From positions 558,001-622,000 of the forward strand of contig CAMRHE010000332.1 of NCBI GenBank assembly GCA_947044405.1: a stretch of 64,000 nucleotides of DNA, given 5' to 3'. Below, piece by piece: positions 32,004 to 43,731 of this stretch. The translations under genes were made by a program, and so were the position numbers. Within the stretch, counting starts at the first letter, position 1, and each line of letters begins with the position of its first letter. The DNA comes from Leptodactylus fallax. Taxonomy: Eukaryota; Chordata; Amphibia; Anura; Leptodactylidae. The notes under the pieces are model-generated. The model did no database searches. It saw only the letters and a list, made by a program, of their open reading frames with translations, and was not told the origin of the DNA.

Positions 32004-33504
32004 TCAGCTGTGAGCCACTTGAAAAGTGATGAAGAAAAAAAAAAAAGTTACCAGAATTTGTCCCTTGATGGAAGCACATGTGAAGTCAGCCATCCAGTAC
32101 TCAAACCCCTGCTTGATGCTAATAATACGCTTGTCGCTGTGTAAGCAGCGGAGCATACAGTCTGCCATTCTTGACAGCATATGCATGGACCCAGGGACTG
32201 CCATGGTTGGTGTTCTTGGCCAGAGTGGTCGTCATCATCATCTTGAAATGAAGAAGGTCATCCGTCTCTCCTGGTTGTGCCTATGACATATCTAGGGTCC
32301 CCTCTGCATCCAAGAGTCTTCCTCCTCCTCTTGCAGTTTAGGAGTTCCAGTTCCTCCACCAATATGACTCTGACCCGGATCCTCATCCCTAAAAAACTGG
32401 GCGATAATATTGACTAAGAGGTGGAAACTGTTCCTCCTCTTCTTTTGTCTCTTGTTGCATGAGTGTAAGTGTTTCCTGTAAGATATAAAAGAAATCACGT
32501 CGCTGATGCTGCAGTTGTGTCCACTGACAAATTTGATGGCTTCTTTAAAGGGCTTGAGAAGCCGATAAACTTCCCTCATGAGCCTCCAATGTCGTATTTA
32601 GAAGTGACACATTTTCCCTTTGGTCTGCTGCATACAATAATAGTTCATTGCCGCCTTCTGCTCTCAAAGACGCTTCAGAATGTTTAAGGTGGAGTTTCAC
32701 TGAGTTGGAATGCCATAGATAAGGAAGTACAAAGGCAGACCGTTTTGTCACTGCAAATCAAGTAGGTTGTTTTTTGCAATGTAAGAAAAGCTGAAATGTG
32801 CAGAGATTTTTTCTGTAAAATCATACAGTATTGATGTGAGCAGCACTCTCCTTAGCCTGCAGATGGGTGCACTTATTCCACCGGTGGCTGACCGGAACCC
32901 ACCAATTTTAATAGAAGTTTGTTTTGAAGGATGGACAGCACTCCAGGTAGTTGAGCTTGTTTGTAAGTTTTATTTCATTCCATGTTAGAGCAATATCATA
33001 TACAAGGTGTAGATATTTTAAGAGCAACATTTCGGGCTGCAAGAGCCCTTCCTTATGCCTGAAGGCGTGATGGCTGCTGCAAATCTAGAACAAAAATTTC
33101 TCATGGGGCCCAGGAGAAATGATGCTGATAGAGAACCCATGGCTGGGGGAGATGTATGTCTTCCCTTAGCAAGCTCTGCATGAGAAATTTTTGTGCTAGA
33201 TTTGCATGGAATCAAATAAAACTTACAAGTAAGCTCAACTACCTGGAGTGCTGTCCATCCTTCAAAACAAACAGAGATTTTTTCTGGCCATGAGGAGAAC
33301 CTCTTTTAATTCACTAACTATACAGGTTAATAAAGCGAGCGACATACAAGGACAATGTGTTATTTGTCCTAATTGCAACGCAACAACATTGATGCCATTG
33401 TCGCTGTCACGTTGGAGTTGGCGAGGAGCCATCCAGTGTGATACTTGCTGCAGGATACAGTGGAGCAGCTCCTCCGCTGTGAGGCTTCTCTGATCCAGGC
33501 TCAT
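32004..33504 (-). pseudogene. hAT transposase relic
   Basis: Minus-strand pieces in order, from high to low coordinates, include S-H-W-M-A-P-R-Q-L-Q-R-D, then S-E-L-K-E-V-L-L-M-A-R-K, then L-L-K-P-F-K-E-A-I-K-F-V-S-G and S-I-S-D-V-I-S-F-I, then D-K-R-I-I-S-I-K-Q-G-F-E-Y-W-M-A. These recall the hAT catalytic core (P-F-x-x-A-T, D-V-I-P, Y-W-L-A-x-L-L-D-P-R). It is broken by stops, shifts and the insertion at 32817-33271, so it is inactive. Confidence 0.7.
32817..33271. mobile_element. SINE-like foldback insertion with 15-bp target duplication
   Basis: The perfect 15-mer CAGAGATTTTTTCTG stands at 32802-32816 and 33272-33286, on both sides of about 455 bp. Within are 68-bp inverted arms (32917-32984 and 33205-33272, about three mismatches) and a second inverted pair (33076-33103 and 33180-33205). 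Removing the insert rejoins the hAT frame. The 15-bp duplication suggests LINE-type target-primed insertion; the family is not known to me. Confidence 0.7.
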
Positions 33505-34316
33505 TAATTGTAGAACCGCATGTCCCTGCTAGTGACACTCTCAAGTCTATTTTTCCAAATAAGAGAGTGATGCCTTTTTATGTGAGTACATAGAGATGTC
33601 ATTCCTACCTTTGTTCCTGCACAGACACAGCTAAGTTTCTACTTACAGATCTTGCACATTGCCATGGATTTATTATTTGGCAATGTACAACAAAATGAAC
33701 AACAACAAAAATAGCTTGAGTAATGGAGTATATTTTTTTTTTCAGATTTGTGCAGGTGGAATCAACACTTTGCTGCATGTATTTATTTCATAAAAAACTC
33801 CTACCAAAAAGTGCTTAACAAAAGATTTTTCACTAACAGGCAAAATTAGATTATTGGCAATGAAAGGGTTAACGTTCCTGTCTGTGTAATTCTATATTTA
33901 AAGCAGGAATATAGCAGCAGCACATGTGCCCTCAATCCCCTCACTCCTATCCAATCTATCAGTAATCTGCCCATATAATTCCTTGATTCTAAGTTCTCGT
34001 CCTCTATCTCTTGCTTGAATTCCTATTGCTTTTTCAGAACTCTGCTCTGTATGATGCAGCGAGATGGATCACAGATGCATTTCTATGTCCACCATTACAA
34101 CAACTAGCGCCTGATCATGAGTGCACAACCTTATATAGCACATACTATATAATACTTATTGGCTCAGGCTGTTTTCCTTCTCAATACATGTGGCGGTGGC
34201 CATTTTAGTTCATCCAAAATCCAAATTGGCATTTATTTATTATTAGTTAAAAAACAAAAACTATTGAAATACTCAGGACTACCTCAACTTGTGTTGAAGC
34301 AGTTCACCCATTTCTA

Positions 34317-34632
34317 GATATGACTGGAGAGGTGAGAGATTCTGATGATGTCACATCACATCATTCTTATCTATAGTAATAACAGATGATATGACTGGAG
34401 AGGTGAGAGATTCTGATGATGTCACATTACATCATTCTTATCTATAGTAATAACAGATGATATGACTGGAGAGGTGAGAGATTCTGATGATGTCACATTA
34501 CATCATTCTTATCTATAGTAATAACAGATGATATGACTGGAGAGGTGAGAGATTCTGATGATGTCACATGACATCATTCTTATCTATAGTAATAACAGAT
34601 GATATGACTGGAGAGGTGAGGGACTCTGGACA
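34317..34632 (+). repeat. 71-bp donor-duplicating array (gene D, distal part)
   Basis: Five copies of the GGAGAG/GTGAG unit. One proximal copy lies directly after exon 1 (30873-30938). The two parts were separated by the hAT insertion. Confidence 0.9.
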
Positions 34633-34649
34633 TGTATGTCGTGATATTT

Positions 34650-34985
34650 TTTTTTTTAAACTCGTTTTATTGAAAATTGCGTATCAGACAAAGGAAAAGA
34701 AATCAAAACAAATACATAACATGTTGCGCACCAAAAAACGAGAATTTCAATGTAAATTCACTCAACGCACCACATCCCACCTCGCCAGGTCCTCGTCCCA
34801 TCCGGACCATATAACGTAGACTCGGTACAGAAAGAATATAATCAGGACATGCGTAATACTGTATACATCAGTTATCATGTACAAAACATGCAGTCAATAA
34901 GTCAAGGGTAACAACAAGGATACACTCCAAAATGAGAGGTCGTGGATACTCCCGGTGTCTCGCACCCCTCACGGCATGAGTAAAT
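34650..34985 (-). mobile_element. 5'-truncated LINE (L1-like) 3' fragment
   Basis: The perfect 17-mer TGTATGTCGTGATATTT flanks it at 34633-34649 and 34986-35002. The left end is a poly-T run (the poly-A tail on the minus strand) followed by AAACTCGTTTTATTGAAAATT. The insert has no ORF. This is target-primed insertion close to exon 2: its right boundary is 41 bp upstream of the exon 2 acceptor. Confidence 0.8.
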
Positions 34986-35026
34986 TGTATGTCGTGATAT
35001 TTATTAATGTGTCTCTCCATAAACAG

Positions 35027-35206
35027 GATTACACAGTAGTGAAGAAGACCTCTAGTGGGCGCTGTCAGGCTCCTGTATCTGAAGGATGGGGGAGAACCCT
35101 GAGCCCAATCCCGAGGCCTCCACCTCACTCCCTGATACATGAGGAGATCAATGGACAGAAGATCCTAGAACTCACCAACAAGATGATTGAGCTGCTGACT
35201 GGAGAG
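35027..35206 (+). CDS. KRAB-ZNF gene D, coding exon 2
   Basis: A 60-residue exon from D-Y-T-V-V-K-K to L-L-T-G-E, with P-I-P-R-P where B, C and E have P-I-P-G-P. The acceptor CCATAAACAG and the donor GTGACA are intact despite the LINE insertion just upstream. Confidence 0.86.
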
Positions 35207-35285
35207 GTGACAGTGCTGGGAATGCTGGGACATTATACAGGAGCTATGAAGGGATCTGGTGATGACTGTATCATTGTGTTGTCAG

Positions 35286-35409
35286 GTTCCTATAAGGTGT
35301 CAGGATGTCACTGTCTATTTCTCCATGGAGGAGTGGGAGTATTTAGAAGGACACAAAGATGTGTACAAGGAGGTGATGATGGAGGATCAGCAGCCCCTCA
35401 CATCAGCAG
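35286..35409 (+). CDS. KRAB-ZNF gene D, coding exon 3 (KRAB-A-like box)
   Basis: The translation is the same as gene B exon 3, and it is followed by the donor GTAATA in phase 1. A decayed linker-exon acceptor at 35492 is followed by a stop, so the exon should join directly to 35978. The intron 35410-35977 otherwise holds only sequence shared with gene B's intron. Confidence 0.87.
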
Positions 35410-35977
35410 GTAATAGACATGACTAAATACACACGGCCTCTCATTATCTGTATGGAAAGAATGAATTCAGTCCCTGTATGTGTTTCCTCCAGTTCTTCTA
35501 AGTCACAGTCCTTCCTGATATCCATTGTACATTTATCTCGGACGTTGTGCCCATATAGGAACACAACAGGCACCATAGCTGATGCAGAAATCTTCTGGCA
35601 GTGTTTCTAATTGTGATGCAGGCAACTGGCAGATCAAAGATAGTAAGAAAACCAAACTACCTATAATCCAACACTGTTATGGTTAGTACTTGGTAGATCG
35701 GTACCCAGATCACATCCCAAAACTGGTGTTAGAAAAGAGATGCACATTCAAAGACCAGACCAGCCAACCCCAAGCAGACAAAATAAAACATACAATCCAA
35801 GCAAAAGTAAAACAGGAGAAGAATAACAGGGTCTAGGCTAGGGTTCGGTTAGGAGTTCATGGATAAAGCCAAATCAGAAAGAAATCTGGTAGCCAGGGAA
35901 GCAAGCAAAAGTCAGTAACCAAAGATACAAAAGAAATCCAGATAAACTGAAAAAATAATTTGTTTTCTTCTTGTCAG

Positions 35978-37665
35978 ATGACTGTACCAGGAGCTCAGAG
36001 GGACATCTCATATCTTCAGATGATAAAGCAGTTGATGGTTATATCACACAAGATACATATGAAGAACATGTCATTATCCCAGATATACCCTCAGCCCTTC
36101 ACAGCAAAGATCTGTCATCTGATCCTTCTATACAGGTCCAATCTTCTGATCCATCATCTGATCCTTCTATACAGGTCCTATCTTCTGATCCCTTACAAAT
36201 TGTGAAGAAAAATGAAAGCCTCAGAAGGAGAGTTAAACATCGGGGAATTCACAAAGTAGAGAAGCAATGTTCATGTTCAGAATGTGGGAAATGTTTTAAG
36301 TATAAAGCACATCTAGAGAAACATCAAAGAATTCACACAGGGGAAAAGCCATATTCATGTTCAGAATGCGGGAAATGCTTTAACCAGAAATCACATCTTG
36401 TTAGACATACAAGAATTCACACAGGGACAAAGACATATTCATGTTCAGAATGTGGGAAATGTTTTAGTGTTAAATCTAGTCTTGTTACACATCAGAGAAT
36501 TCACACAGGAGAGAAGCCATATTCATGTTCAGAATGTGGGAAATGTTTTAGTGGTAAATCAGATCTTGTTCAACATCGGAGACTTCACACAGGGGTGAAG
36601 CCATATATATGTTTGGAATGTGGGAAATGTTTTAGTGGTAAAACAAGTCTTGTTACACATCAGAGACTTCATACAGGGGAGAAGCCATATTCTTGTTCAG
36701 AATGTGGGAAATGTTTTAACCATAAACCACATCTTATTACACATATGAAAATTCACACAGGGGAGAAGACATTTTCATGTTCAGAATGTGGGAAATGTTT
36801 TAGTGTTAAATCAAGTCTTGTTACACATCAGCGAATTCACACAGGGGAGAAGCCATATTCATGTTCAGAATGTGGAAAATGCTTTAACCAAAAATCACAT
36901 CTTGTTAAACATATGAGAATTCACACAGGGGCGAAGATATATTCATGTTCAGAATGTGGGAAATGTTTTAGTGTTAAATCAAGCCTCCTAACACATCAGA
37001 GACTTCACACAGGGGAGAAGCCATATTCATGTTCAGAATGTGGAAAATGTTTTCGTGGTAAATCTGATCTTGTTTTACATCAGAGAATTCACACAGGGGA
37101 GAAGCCATATTCATGTTCAGAATGTGGGAGATGTTTTAGTGTTAAATCAAGTCTTGTTACACATAGGAGACTTCACACAGGGGAAAAGCCATATGTATGT
37201 TCAGAATGTGGGAAATGTTTTCGTATTCAGAGAGATCTCAATACACATATGAGAATACACAATGAGGAAAAAGGCTTTACACAAAAGACAAATCTTGTTA
37301 TCCATCAAAGAAATCACACAGGGGAAAAGCCATATATATGTTCAGAATGTGGGAAATGTTTTACTGCTAAATCAAGTGTCGATACTCATCAGAGAATTCA
37401 CAAAGGGGAGAAGCCATATTCATGTTCAGAATGTGGGAAATGCTTTAACCAGAAATCACACCTTATTACGCATCAAAGGACTCACACAGGTGAAAAGCCA
37501 TATATATGTTCAGAATGTGGGAAATGTTTTACACAAAAAGTAAATGTTATCAGCCATCAAAAAACTCACACAGTGGAAAAGCAATATGTATGTTCAGAAT
37601 GTGGGAAATGTTTTCGTGTGAAATCTCGTCTTGTTAAACATCAACGCATACACACAGGGGAGTAG
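35978..37665 (+). CDS. KRAB-ZNF gene D, terminal exon: 16 intact C2H2 fingers and one degenerate
   Basis: The acceptor TTCTTCTTGTCAG leads in phase to [10 protein letters not shown]. The linker has two copies of the 13-residue S-S-D-P-S-I-Q-V-x repeat, against five in gene B. Seventeen finger positions follow. Number 13 (N-E-E-K-G-F-T-Q-K, about 37261-37318) has lost its cysteine pair through an in-frame deletion; all others have C-x2-C and H-x3-H. The helix types are few and repeated (S-V-K-S-S-L appears several times), which points to recent finger duplication or conversion. The ORF ends with T-G-E then TAG just after the last finger. It is the most complete gene in the window. Confidence 0.94.
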
Positions 37666-38090
37666 GCACTTTCATGTTCAGAATGAGGGAAATATTTTGT
37701 CCTGACATACAGTCACAATAATTTTGGAAATGTTTTATGTACTAAACACAGTCTGATAAAGAAAAGTAATCATTACTAATAATCCATTGCTAATATATTG
37801 GTATATATGTATACTGCTAATTCCAATATTACTGACTTTTACACATGAGGCCTTGTTACTATGTTCCTTTCAAGAACGTTCACCTATGATCTAATTACTT
37901 AGAACCTACCAAGTCCAGAAACCTTGGATGAAGTCTTGTATTTGGCTCATTTAGCAAAAATATTAAGATAGTATTTGCCTTCACGAAAGAACAAGCCTCA
38001 TGTTTAGGCCACATTGATGGGGGGGGGGGTTACAGTTACAGCATAAATACACTTTTGAACAACTTTTTGAGTTTCTGGCAGTATTTGTGT
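37666..38090 (+). other. Gene D 3' flank
   Basis: Paralogous to the gene B flank at 26990-27340, with no feature besides a G-run near 38021-38030. It ends at the L1 target site. Confidence 0.6.
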
Positions 38091-38410
38091 CATTACTAAA
38101 TTTTAGTTTCAATAATTTTTATTTGGGTTTCAAAATACATGTAAGGAACAATTATTGACATACATCGCTGTGTTTCGTCTGATATAAAGTTGTACAGGAT
38201 ATATTCTTTGAATTGTACATCAATAAGACAGAAGATAAAGATTTATTACATAATAAACAATAACAATAACATCAGGGCACTTTTCTAGGGTTAGCGTGCG
38301 ACATTCCAGAAACGATCCTCTCCCATTATTTCCTCCCGCTTCCATTCCCCACCTCTCTACACCCTCTTTGAGTTCCCAGATCGGATTTTATATAATTCCG
38401 TGGTTCTCAA

Positions 38411-41400
38411 TTATGCTGCAAATCGAGAGTTAGTCCACGTGTCCCATACATTCTCAAAGTTATGATAGGAGTCATTTCCCAACGCAATTACCCTCTCGTA
38501 TACATACGTATTATTAATAGTGAGCAACAAGGTGGAGTCGGACGGAGGGGTCACTGATCTCCATCTCTGTACCAACAACAATTTGGCTATAGTTAATATT
38601 TTGCACAGGAGTTTTTTATATTTATTCAGGTCCTCGGGAATTCCAATTAATAGGATGGGCAAGGAATGGGTTATAGGGGAGGTGAAAATTAAATATTTCT
38701 GATAGCATGTCAAAGACCTTATTCCAATATCCATGAATTATGGGGCATTGTCCCAAGATATGGAGAAGAGTCCCTCTCCCTCCACATCCTCTCCAGCAAT
38801 TCCCAGAAACGGAAGGGTATATCATTTGTAAAGTGGATGGAGTTCGGTACCACCTTAGGTAATTTTCATGGCTGTTTCTATGTGAGTGCTACATTTTAAG
38901 GATGAGTGATTTAATTTAATTGCTTGTTCCCATTCGTCCGTAGTAATGGCTCTCCCCAGATCTCGCTCCCAACAACGGAATGGAGTAGATCTAGTAAAGG
39001 TCGACATTTCATCCATTTTATCGTACAGAAACCTTAATCCCCTCATCTTAGTCGACAACCAGGTGAATATAGTATTGCTGTGGGGTAATTTTGATACCGG
39101 GTTCTTAGATGCAAAGTACCTTATTTGAGAGTATTTGAGGAAGTCGCCACAGTGAATTCCATACTTCTCTATTAAATCTGTAAACTATAAAAATTGTTTG
39201 GAATCGGACTGTAAATGGGAGATTTGTGTAATCCCCTCCGATTCCCACTCCGAAATTACCAGGTCTTCTATTACCCAGGCCATCAGAGACAAAGGCATCT
39301 CTGAGACATCAAAGTGATTCTTAGGGTTTGCTTTCCAGTGAATTAGTTTCCATGCGATCAGGGCTGCGCGCATGACTGGGGATAAGGACTCAGGTATAGA
39401 AGTGTTCCAAAAGGGCGCCCACAAGGTATCCGCCAATTTTAAGGGATATATAAACGATTGTTCTATATGAATCCAAGGAACTGAGGTATCAGCTGATCTC
39501 CATCTAGCACATTGTGTAACTAATGACGCTATGTAATAATTCCTTACCACTGGTACTCCCAGACCTCTCGCATCTTTTTGTTTAAATAGGTAGCTTTTAT
39601 TGACTCTGGGTCTCTTTCCATTCCATATGTATTTTGAGATCATCCTTTGCATAGTTTCGAAAAACGAAACTGGGACGGATATCGGGAGTGTGCGAAACAG
39701 GTACAGGAGTCTAGGCAATAGTAACATCTTAAAGGCCGCGACCCGTCCTATCCAAGACACATCTACTTTGGACATTCGCTCCATCTCATCCTGCAATACT
39801 TTCAACATGGGTGTATAATTATTCCTATATAGGGCCCCCGATGAGGGTGTCACCTGTATTCCCAGATACTGAACGCCATCGCTCCTCCAGTCAAAGTCGT
39901 ATGTCGACTGCAGGGATTGAAGCAAAGAGGGAGGGATATGTAAAGGTAAGGCCTGTGATTTGGCCATGTTTAGTTTATAAAACGATAAGTGTCCAAAATT
40001 GGCAATAATCTTCATAAGTCGGGGAATAGTCTCTTGCGGTTTGGACAGAGTAAGAATAATATCATCTGCATATAATGATATAAGATGAGTTTTGTCTCTT
40101 ATATCAATGCCACCCACCTCTGGATCCAGTCTAAGTGTTTGGGCCAGTAGTTCCATTGAGAGAACAAATATCAACGGCGACAGGGGGCACCCCTGCCTAG
40201 TCCCGTTCGTTATTAAAAAGGGGTCCGACACTACCCCATTAGTGAATACTCTTGCCGATGGTGCCGAGTACAGCGCCTCAATTGCTCTTAAAATAGTTCC
40301 TTCGAACCCCATGCTCCTAAGCACCAAGAAGGCATACGACCAGCAAATGCGGTTGAACGCCTTCTCGGCGTCCAATGCGAGAATCACCGCCTCCATCTTT
40401 TTAGAATTAATGTGATGAATAATATTCAATATACGTCTAGCATTATCATATGATTGTCTCCCTTTCACGAATCCCACTTGGTCATGATTTATTAGACTCG
40501 GAAGACAAGCTGCTATTCTATTTGCTATGATTTTGGCGTAAATTTTTAAGTCCGAGTTTAATAGGGATATTGGTCAAAAGTTTTGGGGGCTGGTGGCAGG
40601 CTTGCCCGGCTTAGGCAACGTCACCACCAGGGCCTCCTGATTTTCCCTCGGAATAGTGCCAGAGTCTACCACCGCTGTTAAAAAGGACAACAGCGGGTTT
40701 ACCAGAATAGGAGAAAACTTTTTGTAATATTCATTAGTAAGGCCATCTGAGCCTGGGGACTTTCGAGGTGGCAGCGACTTGATTACCGACAGCAACTCTG
40801 ATGGTGTGATGGGCTCATTCAAAGAGTCCAGTTGCGCTTCTGTGAGTGTGGGTAGTTGAGTACTAGTAAGAAAATGGGCTATGTCATGTTTTGCCGGGGA
40901 TATCACAGAGGAGTCCTCTCTAATATTGTATAAGCCTTCATAGAAGGTTTTAAAGGCATTAGCGATGCCAGTAGGATCATAGATTTTGTATGCGCCTTCT
41001 GTATTCTGAAGAAACGGAATTTTAGACTTTGCATGTTTTTGTTTAAGCTTGGCCGCTAAAAGCTTACCAGCCTTATTAGATTGGGAATAATAAGTCGCTT
41101 TCATCCTTTTCAAATTTTTCTCATATTTAAACAGTAGACAGGCTGTCAGTTGGTGGCGTAATGTCACCAACTTTGCCGCATTGGAGGGGGAAGGTGATTT
41201 TTTGTTACTATTATCGATAGATTTTATTTGGTGCAGTAGTCGATCAATTTCTGCTAGTCTAGTTTTCTTTTCTATGTGTCCCAAGCGGATAAATGTTCCT
41301 CTTATAAACGCTTTATGGGAGTTCCACAATATGTCAGGGCTAGAAGCAGAGGGAGTATTGATCAGAAAGAATTCCTTCAAATCATTCTCCAAAATTGTTT

Positions 41401-42166
41401 TATATTTTGGCTGTGACATTAAGAACTCATTGCACCTCCACACGTACGCTCTAGGACATTCATATTTTTCCCTTAGAGTCAGGGTTGTTGCTGCGTGATC
41501 TGACCACATTATCTGTGAAATATCTGACTGTACGACAAGGGGAATGCTAGCTTGTTCTACTAAAAATAAGTCTATTCGTGAATAGCTGTTATGTACAGTA
41601 GAGTAGCAGGTGTAATCTTTTTCGGTATTATGGAGGATGCGCCAAACATCAAATAAATTGTGGCGCCATATAGCTTGCAAAAATGAAGGATGACGTGTCG
41701 TTATGCCAGAAGTAGTGTCTACCACTTGGTCTGGAGCCATGTTAAAGTCTCCCATTAATATTAAGCATCCTTGCTTTCTTCGTTCCACTGCTCTCATGAG
41801 TCTTCCCAAGAATGACACCTGTCTTTAGTTTGGGGCGTATACCGATACCAGCGTGTAAGTGACATTATTAAGGATACAGACTAATATGACAAATCGCCCT
41901 CCAGGGTCAGCATAATGTGACACCATCTGAAATGCTACTGAATCCTTGATCCCAATTAGTGTTCCCCTGTGTTTGGAGGAGCAGTGAGCGTGAAATATAT
42001 GTGGGTATGATGAATGTCTGATGCGAGTGGCATCCACCTCCAAAAGATGTGTTTCCTGAACTGCGAGAATGTCACAACCCTGAACTCGGACCTCTCGCCA
42101 CAAATTGGCTCTCTTTTGAGGGGAGTTTAGACCTCTGACATTCATAGACATAATTTTAAGTACCAT
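38411..42166 (-). pseudogene. L1 ORF2 (endonuclease and reverse transcriptase), disabled
   Basis: ATG at 42166 opens the apurinic-type endonuclease: S-M-N-V-R-G-L-N, Q-E-T-H, G-D-F-N-M and S-D-H-A-A are visible. The reverse transcriptase has S-P-G-S-D-G-L, A-F-N-R-I-C-W, G-T-R-Q-G-C-P-L-S-P and Y-A-D-D. A cysteine-rich C-terminus (C-x3-C...H-x4-C in C-W-R-G-C-G to L-G-Q-C) follows. In-frame stops are near 41825 (TAA), 40574 (TGA) and 39185 (TAG), and frameshifts lie near 38875 and 38690. About 1,250 codons is the usual L1 ORF2 length. Confidence 0.92.
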
Positions 42167-42447
42167 ACTTTACTGTTAGAAATGCTTCAAAGATCTTACC
42201 ATGACCACCCGCATCGGAAGTTACCAGTAGTCGTAGGAAACAGAATCGTCTCCGCCTAATGTAGTCGCGTCGCCCCTTGTGCCAGAACCAAGAAGAAAAC
42301 AAACTATGGAAGCAATGAAACCAGTGGTTAAGCCACCTAAACAAAACAGAGGAAAGAAGTGTAGCACAGCGGACCAGCGGCTGTTGTGATCTTGGGGGGA
42401 TAAGTTCAGCAGTCGTGGACATACGAAATCCATTTTAAGGTGAGTCT

Positions 42448-43731
42448 CTAGCTGTGCAGCCCTTTCGGTGGACGTCTTGGAGTTTTTGTTCGCTGCCAGC
42501 CATCAGACACGGGACCAGGTGGTAATTTGGGTGATGGTTCAACGATAGGAATGTCCCATTTATTTAGCAATTTTTTGCCGTCTTCCGGAGATTTAATAAC
42601 ATACGTGAGGTTATCCCGGGATAAAATCACTCGGACTGGAAATCCCCATTTATATAGGATTTTATGTTGGCGTAAAGCTGTAGTAAAAGGGATGAATTGC
42701 CTTCTCAATTGTAGTGTTGCGGCCGAAAGATCGGAGTATATGGAAATTTTGTGGTAGGGGTCAGGTAAACGGCCGTTTTTTCGTGAGGTCAGCAGTACCA
42801 TCTCTTTAGTGCGGTAAAAGTGGATCTTTGCTAAGACATCTCTGGGTACGGCTTCATCCAGGTGTGAAGGCCTTGGGACTCTGTGCGCTCTATCAATAGT
42901 TAAATCCATTGTCGAGATATTTGGTACTAGCGTGTGTATCAGGTCTTGGAGGAAAGCAGTTAGATTACTCGCAGGTACGGACTCTGGAATCCCTCTAAAC
43001 TTCAGATTGTTGCGCCACGAGTGATCCTCCAGGTCTGCTACTTTAGCTTTTAGAAACGACACATCTTTTTCCACCTCATAGTGAGCATCTATAAGAGCAT
43101 TGTGCGACGCAGCGAATTCCGCCATTTTAGATTCCACATGAACAGTGCGCTTCTGCAATTCTCGAAGGTCTTTATCTAGCGGTTTAACCATTAAAGACAT
43201 ATCTTTCGTCAGAGATTTGCAGAAGGCCATGAGCATATTTTTCATGGAGGCCTCAGTAAGTAAGCTTTCAGTTGCTGGAATATCTGCAAAAAAATCGGTG
43301 GATGGCGGTATGTGCTGTGCTGCATCACTCACCTCCCCTTCTTGAGCTTCGGTGTTCTGGAGCCTGGGTTTCTGTTTGACCAGGCTAGCGGTGGGTGAGT
43401 GAGGCGTCTGTGTGTTGTTTAGGCCTGTAAGCCTCGTTGCGTCGGCAGGTGAAGGCCCCGGACCCGCGCTCTCCCCGGCCCGTCAGGGAGAAGGCCCTGG
43501 TGTCCCCGTACTCCCGCGCTCTAACAGCTGCGGTATCGATGGCGCTGACAGAGTTCTCTGCTGCGCGGAGAGGGTTAGCGCTTCCTCCGGAGGGTCTCTA
43601 GATGGAGTTGAGGCCCCGGAGATCGCGTCGGAGCGCGAACCGGCGCCATTTTGGTCCTCTCCTCCGCCATGGGGGAAATAGAAATCAGATATTTTCTGCA
43701 GCTTCACCGCAGATTTTCTCTTCCGCGGCAT
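42448..43731 (-). pseudogene. L1 ORF1 (RNA-binding chaperone), one nonsense codon
   Basis: The frame runs from M-P-R-K-R-K-S-A-V-K-L-Q-K at 43731 to the stop at 42448, 427 codons, with a TGA at 43483-43485 splitting it. The large part has a heptad-like coiled coil (L-D-K-D-L-R-E-L-Q-K, then L-K-A-K-V-A-D-L-E-D), then an RRM-like block (N-N-L-K-F-R-G-I-P-E), R-A-H-R-V-P-R-P and a C-terminal domain with Y-S-D-L-S. This is the trimerising nucleic-acid chaperone of L1. Translation downstream of the TGA could start only at non-ATG codons. Confidence 0.88.

Larger units (their letters stand above)
30947..34316 (-). mobile_element. hAT DNA transposon in gene D intron 1
   Basis: The termini are TAGAGATGGGCAAAC at 30947 and its imperfect inverse GTTCACCCATTTCTA ending at 34316. 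The flanking 8-mers GATTTGAG (30939-30946) and GATATGAC (34317-34324) match at six of eight places, fitting a diverged 8-bp hAT target duplication. The insertion splits gene D's 71-bp array. Inside are a 46-bp satellite, a minus-strand transposase relic and a later SINE-like insertion. Confidence 0.8.

Noticed and set aside
39600..41498. Plus-strand frames of 65-107 codons across the L1
   Set aside because: Antisense shadows of ORF2.
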